A stretch of 64,000 nt of DNA from Acidimicrobiales bacterium (GTDB lineage: Bacteria; Actinomycetota; Acidimicrobiia; Acidimicrobiales; RAAP-2). This document shows, piece after piece, positions 52,758 to 61,861 of the stretch. The notes under the pieces are model-generated. The model made no database searches. It saw only the letters and a program-made list of their open reading frames with translations, and was not told the DNA's origin. Positions within the stretch are counted from its first letter, which is position 1, and each line of letters opens with the position of its first letter. The stretch lies in contig JADMIJ010000010.1 of assembly GCA_015478655.1 (NCBI GenBank), positions 1 through 64,000 of the forward strand, read 5' to 3'. Position numbers and translations under genes: made by a program.

Positions 52758-53507
52758 ATGTCGGGACACTCCAAATGGGCGACCACCAAGTACCGCAAGG
52801 GGGCCCAGGACTCCGCCCGGGCCAAGGTGTTCGCCAAGATCATCCGCCAGGTCGAGGTGGCCGCTCGGGAGGGCGGCAGCGACATGACCGCCAATGCCAG
52901 CCTCCGGACCATGTACGCCAAGGCCCGCGACGCCTCGGTTCCGATCGACACCATCGAGCGGGCCATCAAGCGCGGCTCCGGGGAGCTCGAGGGCCTCCGG
53001 TACGAGTCGATCTCCTATGAGGGATACGCCCCCGCCGGCGTGGCCGTCATCGTGGAGTGCCTGTCCGACAACCGCAACCGCACCGGGGCCGAGATCCGCA
53101 ACATCTTCAACAAGAACGGCGGGTCCATGGCGGAGCCCGGCGCGGTGAGTTGGCAATTCGACCGCAAGGGTGTGATCGCCGTCCCCCACTCGTTCGACGA
53201 GGAGCGCGTCCTGGAGGTGGCCATGGAGGCGGGTGCCGAGGACCTCACTGACGACGGGGACCGTTGGGTGGTCACCAGTGCCCCGGCCGAGTTGATGGCG
53301 GTTCGGACCGCGCTCGAGGAAGCGGCGTTGCAACCCGGGTCGTCCGAGTTGTCGATGGTGCCCACCACCATGGTGGAGGTGTCAACCGAGTCGGAGGCGA
53401 AGAAGGTGTTGAGGCTGATCGACGCACTGGACGACCATGACGACGTGCAGAACGTGTATGCCAACTTCGACATCCCCGATGCCGTGATGGCGGCGTACCA
53501 CGGTTGA
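52758..53507 (+). CDS. yebC: YebC/PmpR-family transcription or translation factor
   Basis: 249 residues. MSGHSKWATTKYRKGAQDSARAKVFAKIIRQVEVAAREGG (1-40) is the family N-terminus, here ATTKYRKGAQD for the usual NIKHRKAAQD. VAVIVECLSDNRNRTGAEIRNIFNKNGGSMAEPGAVSWQFDRKG near 90-135 is the conserved core. Members bind DNA or the ribosome; newer work assigns a role in relieving stalls at proline-rich stretches. It is co-transcribed with pdxT judging by the spacing, and ruvC follows after 108 bases with its own promoter. Confidence 0.96.
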   Translation: MSGHSKWATTKYRKGAQDSARAKVFAKIIRQVEVAAREGGSDMTANASLRTMYAKARDASVPIDTIERAIKRGSGELEGLRYESISYEGYAPAGVAVIVECLSDNRNRTGAEIRNIFNKNGGSMAEPGAVSWQFDRKGVIAVPHSFDEERVLEVAMEAGAEDLTDDGDRWVVTSAPAELMAVRTALEEAALQPGSSELSMVPTTMVEVSTESEAKKVLRLIDALDDHDDVQNVYANFDIPDAVMAAYHG

Positions 53508-53602
53508 GCGAGCACCACTGCGACCCGCTGGTGGCCACAGCCCCAGGAGCGGATCCGCGGCCGGAGAGGGAGGGCATCCCTCCCCCAAGGGTGGACGAGG
53601 GG

Positions 53603-53608
53603 TAGTAT
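53603..53608 (+). promoter_or_regulatory. Probable -10 box (TAGTAT) of leaderless ruvC
   Basis: TAGTAT ends 7 bases before the GTG start and no Shine-Dalgarno sequence lies at a usable distance. The transcript would begin at the start codon. No convincing -35 box. Confidence 0.5.
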
Positions 53609-53615
53609 CGAACGC

Positions 53616-54122
53616 GTGTTCGTCCTCGGTATAGACCCGGGCCTGTCCCGCTGCGGGTACGGCATCGTGACCCGCCGGGGCGGGTCACTGGCGGCAGCCG
53701 CCGGCGGCGTGATCTCGACCGAGCCGACCATGGCGTTGCCCGAGCGGCTCCGCACCCTCTCGGACGAGTTGCGTGCCCTGGTGGCCGAGTACCAACCGGA
53801 GGCGGTGGTCGTGGAACGGGTGTTCTTCCAGGTGAACGCCCGCACGGCGATGGCCACGGCCCAGGCCGCCGGCGTGGCCCTGGTGGCGGCGGCGGAATCG
53901 GGCTGCGAGGTGGCCCAGTACACCTCGAACGAGGTGAAGCAGGCATTGGTCGGGTACGGCAGCGCCACCAAGGAGCAGGTGCAACGCATGGTGGCCTCGG
54001 TGCTCGGTCTGCACGAGCCCCCGCACCCACCCGATGTGGCCGACGCCCTGGCCCTGGCGGCCTGCCACCTGACCTCCCAACCGCTGCGGCGGGCGGTGGC
54101 CGCTGCCGGAGAGAAGCCATGA
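53616..54122 (+). CDS. ruvC: Holliday junction resolvase RuvC
   Basis: 168 residues, GTG start. Catalytic acidic residues: Asp in FVLGIDPGLSRCG (about 7), Glu in AVVVERVFF (about 67), and the last Asp pair in HPPDVADALALA (about 141-145). YTSNEVKQALVGYGSATKEQVQRMV is the DNA-contacting stretch. It cuts four-way DNA junctions at branch points moved by RuvAB. The stop overlaps the ruvA start as ATGA. Confidence 0.96.
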   Translation: MFVLGIDPGLSRCGYGIVTRRGGSLAAAAGGVISTEPTMALPERLRTLSDELRALVAEYQPEAVVVERVFFQVNARTAMATAQAAGVALVAAAESGCEVAQYTSNEVKQALVGYGSATKEQVQRMVASVLGLHEPPHPPDVADALALAACHLTSQPLRRAVAAAGEKP

Positions 54123-54712
54123 TCGGCTCGCTCCGGGGAGTCCTGGCCGATCGACCGGCTCCGGGCGAGGTGATCGTCGACGTCGGCGGGGTGGGGTACC
54201 GGGCGTCGGTGCCCACGTCGCTGCTGGCCAACGTGGGCCGGAACGGGAGCGAGGTCTTTCTTCACGTCCACACCCACGTGCGGGAGGACGCCATCGTCTT
54301 GTTCGGGTTCGCGCACGCCGACGAACGGCGGTGTTTCGAGGCGCTTCTCGGTGCGCACGGGGTCGGGCCCTCATTGGCCCTGGCCATCTTGTCGTCGATG
54401 TCCCCGGCTGCCCTCTCGACGGCCGTCCTCGAGGATGACATCGATGCCCTGTGCCAGGTGCCAGGAGTGGGGAAGAAGACCGCGGCCCGGCTGCTGCTCG
54501 AGCTGAAGGCCCGACTCGACCTTCCCAGCCTGGGCGGCGACGGCCCCAGCGGCGGAACTGGGGACTCCCCCCGTGGCGAGGTGCGGGCAGCACTCGTGGA
54601 GCTCGGGTACGGACCTGACGAGATCCGGGGCGTGCTCGACGTGGTCGACGACGGCGAGCCCGTAGAGGAGATGGTGCGATCGGCACTGCGCGAGTTGGCT
54701 CGGAGCCGATGA
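54119..54712 (+). CDS. ruvA: Holliday junction DNA helicase subunit RuvA
   Basis: 197 residues. Domain I (OB-fold) starts MIGSLRGVL and includes [11 protein letters not shown]; domain II has paired helix-hairpin-helices, [17 protein letters not shown] (about 80-96) and [17 protein letters not shown] (about 115-131); the C-terminal [18 protein letters not shown]-type domain III contacts RuvB. It binds the junction as a tetramer. Start and stop overlap the neighbouring ruvC and ruvB genes as ATGA junctions, so all three are translated together. Confidence 0.96.
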   Translation: MIGSLRGVLADRPAPGEVIVDVGGVGYRASVPTSLLANVGRNGSEVFLHVHTHVREDAIVLFGFAHADERRCFEALLGAHGVGPSLALAILSSMSPAALSTAVLEDDIDALCQVPGVGKKTAARLLLELKARLDLPSLGGDGPSGGTGDSPRGEVRAALVELGYGPDEIRGVLDVVDDGEPVEEMVRSALRELARSR

Positions 54713-55824
54713 CGCCCGAGGCACGGCGCGAGGTTTTGGCCGCCAAGGGGCGGGACGCCGAGGCGCCGGAGGGCGACGGGTCGGGTGATCCAACCGGTCC
54801 AAACGTGCCGGGCGATGACGTGCGGCCGGTCGATCCCATCGCCGCTCCCGCCGAGGAGGCCGAGGATGCGGGCCTACGGCCGCGGACCCTGTCCGAGTTC
54901 GTGGGTCAACGCCAACTGACCGAGCATCTCCAGATCGTGATCGAAGCGGCGCTGAAGCGACAGCAACCGGTCGACCATCTCCTGTTCGCCGGCCCACCCG
55001 GCCTCGGGAAGACCTCGCTGGCCGGCATCGTGGCCGCCGAGATGGGCGTAGGGCTGCGGATCACCGCCGGCCCGGTGCTGGTCCGGGCCGGAGACCTGGC
55101 TGCGCTGCTCACCGACCTGCAAGAGGGTGACGTGCTCTTCATCGATGAGATCCACCGCCTGCACCACGCCGTGGAGGAGATCCTCTATCCGGCCATGGAG
55201 GACTTCAAACTCGACATCCTGATCGGGAAGGGCCCGACGGCACGGAGCATCCGCCTGGATCTGCCCCGGTTCACCCTCGTGGGGGCAACCACCCGCACCG
55301 GGCTGGTGGCCGGTCCGCTACGCGACCGGTTTGGCTTCGTCGGACGACTCGACCATTACGACGTCGACGAGCTCCACGCCATCGTGACCCGCAGCTCGAG
55401 GATCCTCGGAGTTCCCGTCGACAGCGACGGCGCCCGCCGGATCGCCGAGCGGTCGCGGGGCACACCCCGCATCGCCAACCGGTTGTTGCGGCGGGTGCGG
55501 GACTACGTGGAGGTGAGGGCCGAAGGGGTCATCACCTCGGCCGCCGCGGTCGAGGGGTTGGAGCTGTTCGGGGTGGACGAGTTGGGTCTCGACAAAGTCG
55601 ATCGGTCGATCCTCGACGTGCTCTGCCGCCGGTTCGGCGGCCGACCGGTGGGCCTCACCACGCTGGCGCAATGCATCGGCGAGGAGCCGGACACCATCGA
55701 GGACGCCTACGAGCCCTACCTCCTCCAGGAGGGATTGCTCCAGCGCACGACCAGAGGTCGGGTGGCGGAGCCGCGGGCCTGGGCCCATCTGGGACTGACC
55801 CCCGTCGAGCCCACGCTGCTCTGA
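54709..55824 (+). CDS. ruvB: Holliday junction ATP-dependent DNA helicase RuvB
   Basis: 371 residues. The N-terminal 60 residues are an acidic Gly/Asp/Pro-rich extension before the usual [20 protein letters not shown]. Walker A is [13 protein letters not shown] (about 94-106), Walker B is [24 protein letters not shown] (about 143-166), sensor 1 is [10 protein letters not shown] and the Arg finger is in [16 protein letters not shown]. The C-terminal winged helix [37 protein letters not shown] binds DNA. It drives branch migration with RuvA. The extension is longer than the usual 15-25 residues. Confidence 0.97.
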   Translation: MTPEARREVLAAKGRDAEAPEGDGSGDPTGPNVPGDDVRPVDPIAAPAEEAEDAGLRPRTLSEFVGQRQLTEHLQIVIEAALKRQQPVDHLLFAGPPGLGKTSLAGIVAAEMGVGLRITAGPVLVRAGDLAALLTDLQEGDVLFIDEIHRLHHAVEEILYPAMEDFKLDILIGKGPTARSIRLDLPRFTLVGATTRTGLVAGPLRDRFGFVGRLDHYDVDELHAIVTRSSRILGVPVDSDGARRIAERSRGTPRIANRLLRRVRDYVEVRAEGVITSAAAVEGLELFGVDELGLDKVDRSILDVLCRRFGGRPVGLTTLAQCIGEEPDTIEDAYEPYLLQEGLLQRTTRGRVAEPRAWAHLGLTPVEPTLL

Positions 55825-55829
55825 CCCCC

Positions 55830-55871
55830 GAGCCACGCTGGCCTGGCCGGGAGCCACGCGGCCCTGGCCGG
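55830..55871. repeat. 21-bp tandem direct repeat (two copies)
   Basis: GAGCCACGCTGGCCTGGCCGG followed directly by GAGCCACGCGGCCCTGGCCGG, 19 of 21 identical, between ruvB and queA. Probably a slippage duplication. Confidence 0.8.
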
Positions 55872-55888
55872 GAGTGGGGTCTGCCACC

Positions 55889-56998
55889 ATGGTGGCCGTG
55901 TCGGAGCGCGCCGCGGACCAGCTGCCCGGACCGAGTCCCACCCGCGTCGCCGTCCCCATGGACGCCTACGACTACGGGCTACCCGACACCGCCGTGGCGC
56001 AGCAGCCGATCGAGCCCCGAAGCGCCGCCCGCCTCCTGATCGCCCCCCGGGTGGACGGGAACGATGTGCCGGTCCACGCCGGAATGTCGGACCTTCCCCG
56101 GCTGTTGCGGCCCGGCGATGTCGTGGTCGTCAATGACACCCGCGTCCTGCCCGCCCGTCTGAACCTCGTGAAGTCCACCGGTGGAGGTGCGGAGGTGCTC
56201 CTCCTCGAGCCGGTTGCCGCCGACCCACCCGTGTGGGAGGCGCTGGTCCGTCCCGGACGACGGCTGGCCGAGGGGACGCTGTTGTTCGAGTCGGCTGACG
56301 GGCCGCCGGCCGTCGAGGTAGGCCGTGTCCTCGGCACCGGCGACGATGGTCGGCGCCTGGTCCGGCTGCTCGACGCCTCGGTGGTGCGACGGACCGGCAC
56401 CATGCCGTTGCCCCCCTACATCCACGAGGCCCTGGCCGACCCCGGGCGTTACCAGACCGTGTACTCGACGGAACGGGCGATGGGGGAGCAGTCGGCGGCC
56501 GCACCCACCGCCGGGCTGCACTTCACCCCGGAACTTCTGGACGCTTGCCGCGCCGCCGGGGCCACGCTGGCCCGGCTGGACCTGGCCATCGGCCTGGACA
56601 CCTTTCGCCCCATCACCGCGCCCACCGCCGACCAGCACGTGATCCACTCCGAGCGCTACTCGGTTCCCGCCACCACCATGGCCGCCTGTGCCGAGGCCGA
56701 ACGGGTCATTGCCGTGGGCACCACTGCAGTGCGCGCCCTCGAGTCGGCGGCGGTCACGGGGAGGCTGGCGGGACGTACCAGCCTCTACATCCACGGCCGC
56801 TACCCGTTCCGAGTGGTGGACCTCCTGGTGACCAACTTCCATCTGCCCCGGTCGAGCCTCTTGTTGCTGGTGGAGTCGTTCTGCGGGCCGATGTGGCGAG
56901 AGCTCTACGAGCTGGCCCTCGAACACGGCTACCGCTTCCTCTCGTTCGGAGACGCCATGGTGGTGGGGCGCTCGCGACCGGATGACTGGGCGACGTGA
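55889..56998 (+). CDS. queA: S-adenosylmethionine:tRNA ribosyltransferase-isomerase
   Basis: 369 residues from the chosen ATG (family about 345). Motifs: VVNDTRVLPARLNLVKSTGGGAEVLLLEP (about 75-105), MPLPPYI, the SAM-contacting SAAAPTAGLHFTPELL (about 190-205), DLAIGLDTFRPI and the ending LPRSSLLLLVESFCG. It forms epoxyqueuosine at the wobble base of tRNAs for Tyr, His, Asn and Asp after the Tgt exchange. Starts at 55874 (GTG), 55889 and 55958 are all possible; the last matches family length best. The stop overlaps the tgt start as GTGA. Enzyme is present without queCDEF here. Confidence 0.93.
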   Translation: MVAVSERAADQLPGPSPTRVAVPMDAYDYGLPDTAVAQQPIEPRSAARLLIAPRVDGNDVPVHAGMSDLPRLLRPGDVVVVNDTRVLPARLNLVKSTGGGAEVLLLEPVAADPPVWEALVRPGRRLAEGTLLFESADGPPAVEVGRVLGTGDDGRRLVRLLDASVVRRTGTMPLPPYIHEALADPGRYQTVYSTERAMGEQSAAAPTAGLHFTPELLDACRAAGATLARLDLAIGLDTFRPITAPTADQHVIHSERYSVPATTMAACAEAERVIAVGTTAVRALESAAVTGRLAGRTSLYIHGRYPFRVVDLLVTNFHLPRSSLLLLVESFCGPMWRELYELALEHGYRFLSFGDAMVVGRSRPDDWAT

Positions 56999-58110
56999 CC
57001 CGGGCTCGTGTGGAAATCATCGCCACCGATGGCGAGGCGCGGACCGGCCTGGTTCACACCGCCCGGGGCTCCTACCCCGTCCCGGCCTTCATGCCGGTGG
57101 GCACCAGGGGTGCGGTCAAGGCGTTGGACAGCGTTGACATGGAGATGCTGGGCGCCCATGTCATCCTGGCCAACACCTATCACCTGGTGCTCCGCCCTGG
57201 GGCCGACGCCATCGCCGGCCTCGGCGGTTTGCACCGGTTCACCGGGTGGCAAGGCCAAGCGCTGACCGACTCCGGCGGCTACCAGGTGCACTCGCTCAAC
57301 CCGGCCGTCGACGACGACGGGGTTACCTTCGCCTCGGTCTACGACGGCGCACAGGTGCGGCTCACCCCGGAGTTGGCCGTGGAGGCGCAGGGGCTCATCG
57401 CCGCGGACATCCAGATGGTCCTCGACGTCTGCGCCTCGCTTCCCGCCTCGCCCGAGGTGCTCCGCACCGCAGTGGACCGCACGGCCGACTGGGCCGGTCG
57501 GGCCCGTCGTCACTTCGAAAGGCTCGACGCCAGACCGGAGGGGCAGGCACTGTTCGGCATCGTGCAGGGCGGCACCGATCCGATGCTGCGGAAGGAGAGT
57601 GCCGAGCGCACGGTCGAGCTCGACTTCGACGGCTATGGCATCGGCGGGCTGTCGGTGGGCGAGACCCGCGCGGCCATGCTCGAGGCGCTGGCCGCCACGC
57701 TGCCCCATCTGCCTGCCGACCGTCCCCGCTACCTCATGGGCGTGGGTGATCCGATCGGGCTCATCGAGGCCATCGCCCTCGGCGTCGACCAGTTCGACTG
57801 CGTGGCGCCCACCCGGATGGGTCGGCACGGCTCCATCCTCACCAGCACCGGGCGGCTCAACCTGCGGAATGCGGCGCACGCCGGCGACGACCGGCCTCTC
57901 GACCCGTCTTGTACCTGCCTCACCTGTCGCCACTGGTCCCGGGGGTACCTGCGCCACTTACTGGGGGTGGGTGAGCCCACGGCCTGGAGGCTGCTCAGCA
58001 TCCACAACCTGTCCTTTGTGCTGGGGTTGATGGCCGAGGCCCGGGTCGCCATCGCCGAAGGCAGGCTCGATGCCCTGAGGTCTCGCACGGTCGACCTCTG
58101 GAAATCCTGA
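56995..58110 (+). CDS. tgt: tRNA-guanine transglycosylase
   Basis: 371 residues. TIM barrel start VHTARGSYPVPAFMPVGTRGAVKALDSVDMEML, substrate loop TDSGGYQVHSL (about 91-101), and the nucleophile in QFDCVAPTRMGRHGS (about 265-279). The zinc site is CTCLTC near 304-309 plus His in LLSIHNLSF. Its substrate-binding DIQMVLDVCASLPAS has Val where the bacterial DEC consensus has Glu, a change seen in some actinobacteria. It exchanges guanine 34 for preQ1. The GTG start overlaps queA, so both act together in queuosine synthesis. Confidence 0.95.
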   Translation: MTRARVEIIATDGEARTGLVHTARGSYPVPAFMPVGTRGAVKALDSVDMEMLGAHVILANTYHLVLRPGADAIAGLGGLHRFTGWQGQALTDSGGYQVHSLNPAVDDDGVTFASVYDGAQVRLTPELAVEAQGLIAADIQMVLDVCASLPASPEVLRTAVDRTADWAGRARRHFERLDARPEGQALFGIVQGGTDPMLRKESAERTVELDFDGYGIGGLSVGETRAAMLEALAATLPHLPADRPRYLMGVGDPIGLIEAIALGVDQFDCVAPTRMGRHGSILTSTGRLNLRNAAHAGDDRPLDPSCTCLTCRHWSRGYLRHLLGVGEPTAWRLLSIHNLSFVLGLMAEARVAIAEGRLDALRSRTVDLWKS

Positions 58111-58190
58111 GGGTGACGGCATCGTTGTTCAGCGGGGCTGGGCTACAGTCAGACCGCTGTGCGGACCTCTAACCCCTCTCCGGACCCAGG

Positions 58191-58760
58191 ATGACGGCTG
58201 CCCTGGCGTTGGTCGCGCCCCTGATGGGCGCGGCTGCGAAAAAGTCGAGCGGCAACGCATCGATCCTCTTCATCTACGCGGCCATCGCGGCCGCCTTCTA
58301 CTTCCTGTTCTACCGGCCCAGGCAGCGCAAGGCCAAGGCAGCCCGCGCCCAGGTCAACACCTTCGATGTCGGCGACGAAGTCCTGACCGCGGGGGGAATC
58401 GTGGGACACGTCATCGACATCGACGGCGACCGGGTCACCCTGGAGACCAGCGTCGGGGCCTCCTTCGTCGTGCTTCGCCAGTACGTCCTCCGACGCCTCG
58501 AGGAGCCGGTGCCCGAGGAGGAGGACGAGGAACAAGAATTCGAGGACGACGACCACGAAGAGGTCGACGAGGGCCATGCGGCCACGACGGAGAGCTCAAC
58601 TGAGGATGACGCTGCCCCGGGCGACCATGTCGCCGGGGACCAGGTCGAGGAACCTCCGGTGGCCGGCCAGGGTCCCGGTCGCAGCAGGGGTCGATCCCGG
58701 AGGGGCAGGAAGAACGACGGTGATGATCAGACCGACACCGACGGTTCGCCGATCATCTGA
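58191..58760 (+). CDS. yajC: Preprotein translocase accessory subunit YajC
   Basis: 189 residues. One hydrophobic span (SILFIYAAIAAAFYFLFYRP, about 24-43) with the YajC-type RPRQRKAKA after it, then the SH3-like VNTFDVGDEVLTAGGIVGHVIDIDGDRVTLETSVGASFVVLRQYVLRRL (about 54-103). The rest is a long acidic tail (EEEDEEQEFEDDD...) ending in a basic patch RGRSRRGRK. Family members are usually 90-120 residues, so the tail is an extension. It binds SecDF at the membrane. Six bases separate it from secD. Confidence 0.92.
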   Translation: MTAALALVAPLMGAAAKKSSGNASILFIYAAIAAAFYFLFYRPRQRKAKAARAQVNTFDVGDEVLTAGGIVGHVIDIDGDRVTLETSVGASFVVLRQYVLRRLEEPVPEEEDEEQEFEDDDHEEVDEGHAATTESSTEDDAAPGDHVAGDQVEEPPVAGQGPGRSRGRSRRGRKNDGDDQTDTDGSPII

Positions 58761-58766
58761 GGTTCG

Positions 58767-60293
58767 ATGAAGAACAAGCGCTCGTTGTGGATCAGCCTGC
58801 TGTCGGTGGTCGCCATCGCCGTCATCGCCCTGAGCGCCGTTTTGGCGGCTGGATGGAGCCCGAAGCTCGGACTCGACCTCGACGGGGGTCTGGCCGTCGT
58901 GTACCAGACCCACACCCCGGTCAACCAGGCCCAACTCAACACCATCGTGACCATCATCAACAACCGGGTCAACGCCGGCACCAGTGGGGCCACGGTGGAC
59001 AGTCAAGGGAAGAACCAGATCTCGGTGTCCATCCCCGGTGCCAAGAACACCCAGCAGATCCTGGCCACGCTGGGCAACACCGCCCAGCTGTTCTTCCGGC
59101 CGGCAATCTGTTACGCCCCGGCACTCACGGTGGCCAAGGGACAAGTGCCGGTCACGGGCCCGTTGCCGACGTGTTCGGCGTCGACTCAGCTGACGGCGGG
59201 CAACCTCCAGGTCACCCCCAACTCGAGCAACGTGAACGGCTACACCTTCAACACCCAAATTCCCGAGGACCCCCAGTTCGCCGCCCACGCCTCGACCCCG
59301 TCGACCAACGACAACAAGAACGCCACCGTGCTGCTACCTGCTTCGCAGGGCAATCAGGGGCCGCCGCGCTATGTGCTGGGCCCGGCCGGCCTCACCGGTT
59401 CGGCGGTCAAGTCGGCCAATGCGCAGCTGAACAGCAACCAGCAGTGGGTGGTGAACCTCAACCTCACCGGCACCGGCTCCACGCAATGGGACGCGCTGGC
59501 GCAGCAACAGTTCCATGCCATCATCGCCATCGACCTCGACGGCCATGTCATCTCCGCGCCGATCACCCAACCGACAGCCACGAGTCCCTCCTCGTTCCAG
59601 GGCCAGGTGCAGATCTCGGGCAGCTTCACCGAGGACCAGGCCAAGACCCTGGCCACCGATCTCAACTTCGGCGCCCTGCCGGTGAAGCTCGACCGGCTCA
59701 CGGTGCAGACGGTCTCACCCACGCTGGGCAAGTCCTCCCTGCAGGCCGGACTCCTCTCCGGCCTGGCCGGCCTGGCCCTGGTCATGCTGTACATGATCTT
59801 CTACTACCGGCTCCTCGGAGTCGTGGTGGTGGCCGGCCTGGCCGTGACCGCCGCCCTGCTGTGGACGATCATCGCCGTGATGGGCCAGGCGCTCGGCACC
59901 ACCATCGACCTGGCCGGCATCATCGGCATCATCGTGTCGGTGGGGATCACCGTCGACTCGTACATCGTCTACTTCGAGCGGTTGAAGGACGAGGCGCGTA
60001 GCGGCCGAACCATCCGCAGCAGCGTGAACAAGGGGTTCGCCAGCGCGTTCCGCACCGTGCTGGCGGCCGATGCCGTCTCCCTGCTGGGTGCAGCCATCCT
60101 GTATTTCATCTCCGTGGGACCGGTCAAGGGATTCGCCCTCTTCCTGGGCATCTCCACCATCCTTGACGTGATCCTCACCTACACCTTCACCCGTCCGTTC
60201 GTGATCCTGTTGGGACAGCGGCGCGGTGGCGGCGAGGTCAGCACCATGAGCATGGCCAGCGGGCTGGGCGTGTCCACCGCGGTGGCGCAATGA
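58767..60293 (+). CDS. secD: Protein translocase subunit SecD
   Basis: 508 residues. The N-terminal span (about 6-28) is followed by the P1 domain opening KLGLDLDGGLAVVYQT (D1 motif LGLDLxGG, about 33-48). P1 continues to about 330 with VNAGTSGATVDSQGKNQISVSIPG and ends SGSFTEDQAKTLATDLNFGALPVKL. Spans 2-6 run from TVQTVSPTLGKSSLQAGLLSGLAGLALVMLYMI to the end, with SVGITVDSYIVYFERLKDEARSG (D5 motif) near 395-417. It uses proton motive force to finish protein export with SecF. Its stop overlaps secF as ATGA. Confidence 0.96.
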   Translation: MKNKRSLWISLLSVVAIAVIALSAVLAAGWSPKLGLDLDGGLAVVYQTHTPVNQAQLNTIVTIINNRVNAGTSGATVDSQGKNQISVSIPGAKNTQQILATLGNTAQLFFRPAICYAPALTVAKGQVPVTGPLPTCSASTQLTAGNLQVTPNSSNVNGYTFNTQIPEDPQFAAHASTPSTNDNKNATVLLPASQGNQGPPRYVLGPAGLTGSAVKSANAQLNSNQQWVVNLNLTGTGSTQWDALAQQQFHAIIAIDLDGHVISAPITQPTATSPSSFQGQVQISGSFTEDQAKTLATDLNFGALPVKLDRLTVQTVSPTLGKSSLQAGLLSGLAGLALVMLYMIFYYRLLGVVVVAGLAVTAALLWTIIAVMGQALGTTIDLAGIIGIIVSVGITVDSYIVYFERLKDEARSGRTIRSSVNKGFASAFRTVLAADAVSLLGAAILYFISVGPVKGFALFLGISTILDVILTYTFTRPFVILLGQRRGGGEVSTMSMASGLGVSTAVAQ

Positions 60294-61786
60294 GCCCGAG
60301 CAACGCCAACGGCCGGGACGCAAACGGCCGGGACGCCAACGGCCGGGGAGCCAACGGCAAGGAGGGCGACGACCTCGGCCTGTCCGACGAGGACGAGGCG
60401 GCCCTCGAGCTCGAGGAGGCCTTCGACCAGGAGCTCGAGTCGGCGGCCGAAGAGCTGGACCGGGAGGAGCGGGGCGAGAAGCCCCACAACGTCCTGGTCC
60501 GCCTGTACCGGGGTGAGACCTCGTTCGACTTCATCGGCAACCGGAAGATCTGGTTCGCGGCCTCGGCCCTGGTCATCCTGTTGGGGGTGGTCTCGTTGGC
60601 CACCAGGGGGCTCAACCTGGGCATCGACTTCAAGGGCGGCCAGTCGTGGCTGGTGAGCTCCCAGACCCTCACCGTGGCCGAGGCCACCACGGCGGTGGAG
60701 TCGGCCGGGGTCACCCAACCGACGGTGGTCCAGCTGACCAATCAACTGAACCACCAGAAGCAGATCCAGGTGCAGGTCGATCTCAACTCCAAGTCAGTGG
60801 CCGAGCGCACCGCCATTGAGAACAAGGTCCAGGACGCCCTGGCTGCGGCGGCCCACACCAGTCCCAACAATGTCAACTTCAACGACGTGGGGCCGACCTG
60901 GGGTGGGCAGGTCACCACCAAGGCCATCGAGGCCCTCATCGTCTTCTTCATCGCCGTCACCTTGTACATCTCTGCCCGTTTCGAGTTCAAGATGGCCGTC
61001 GCTGCCATCGCCGCCGTGATCCACGACATCCTGGTGACCGTCGGCGTGTACTCGCTGACGGGGTTCCAGGTGACGCCGGACACGGTGATCGCGGTGCTGA
61101 CCGTGCTGGGCTATTCGCTCTACGACACCGTGGTGGTCTTCGACCGAATACGGGAGAACGCCAAGGGTCTGGGCGCGTCCGGCCGCATCACCTACTCCGA
61201 CATGGTCAATCTCTCGATGAACCAGACGCTGGCCCGGTCCATCAACACCTCCTTGGTGGCCATCGTCCCGGTGCTCTCGGTGCTCATCGTGGGCTCCTTC
61301 ATCCTGGGGGCGACCTCACTCCAGGACTTCGGCCTGGCCCTGGTGATCGGGTTGACCAGTGGCGCCTACTCCTCGATCTTCATCGCCTCGCCGCTGCTGG
61401 CCTTCATGAAGGAGCGGGAGCCCCGCTACACCACCATTCGCCAGCGCCTCGAGACCAGGGGCGAGCGCGGCGGGGTGTTGACGCCGGCCGCCGCCGCGGC
61501 CATGGCGGGGGCGAGTGGAGGTGGTCGGCCACAGGGCCGGGCCCGCGCCCAGACCGCCGGGGTCATCCGCCCCGGTGCGGCCTCGTCGGGTCGCTCCAAG
61601 GGAGGTGCGGTCAAGGGCGGGTCGGAAACCGCCCCGGCGACGGGTGCCGCGGCATCGTCGGGCAACGCCAGGGCGTCGACCGGAGCCCGGGCGGCGTCGG
61701 GATCGACCCGACCGGGGGGAAACCGCCCGCCACCCCGCCCGCGGAAGGGGAAGGGCGGCAAGGGTGGGAAGGGCAAACGACGCTGA
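60290..61786 (+). CDS. secF: Protein translocase subunit SecF
   Basis: 498 residues, longer than the usual 300-400 because of both ends. The N-terminus (1-60) begins with a Asn-Gly-Arg-Asp repeat (NGRDA, five-residue units) and an acidic stretch (EDEAALELEEAFDQE). The core has a span near 85-105, TRGLNLGIDFKGGQSWLV (D1-type GIDFKGG), and five more spans to about 360, with VFDRIRENAKGLGAS. The last 130 residues form a Gly/Ala/Arg/Lys-rich tail ending KGKGGKGGKGKRR. It completes the SecDF complex. Start ATGA-overlaps secD. The yajC tail is acidic and this tail is basic. Confidence 0.93.
   Translation: MSPSNANGRDANGRDANGRGANGKEGDDLGLSDEDEAALELEEAFDQELESAAEELDREERGEKPHNVLVRLYRGETSFDFIGNRKIWFAASALVILLGVVSLATRGLNLGIDFKGGQSWLVSSQTLTVAEATTAVESAGVTQPTVVQLTNQLNHQKQIQVQVDLNSKSVAERTAIENKVQDALAAAAHTSPNNVNFNDVGPTWGGQVTTKAIEALIVFFIAVTLYISARFEFKMAVAAIAAVIHDILVTVGVYSLTGFQVTPDTVIAVLTVLGYSLYDTVVVFDRIRENAKGLGASGRITYSDMVNLSMNQTLARSINTSLVAIVPVLSVLIVGSFILGATSLQDFGLALVIGLTSGAYSSIFIASPLLAFMKEREPRYTTIRQRLETRGERGGVLTPAAAAAMAGASGGGRPQGRARAQTAGVIRPGAASSGRSKGGAVKGGSETAPATGAAASSGNARASTGARAASGSTRPGGNRPPPRPRKGKGGKGGKGKRR
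60307..60360 (+). repeat. 15-bp tandem repeat in secF encoding NGRDA units
   Basis: Four near-identical units of about 15 bases (aacggccgggacgcn) give NGRDA-NGRDA-NGRGA-NGKEG. Slippage-type repeat, so its length may vary between strains. Confidence 0.7.
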
Positions 61787-61849
61787 CCCGGCGGGGCCGG
61801 ACGCCGTCCGGACCAGGCCGGAAGGTACCGATGCGCCCCCTTCGACGGG

Positions 61850-61855
61850 TACCGT
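61850..61855 (+). promoter_or_regulatory. Probable -10 box (TACCGT) of leaderless rel
   Basis: TACCGT ends 6 bases before the ATG with no ribosome site between. The same TANNNT-N6/7-start spacing occurs at four other genes in the window. Confidence 0.4.
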
Positions 61856-61861
61856 GTAGGG

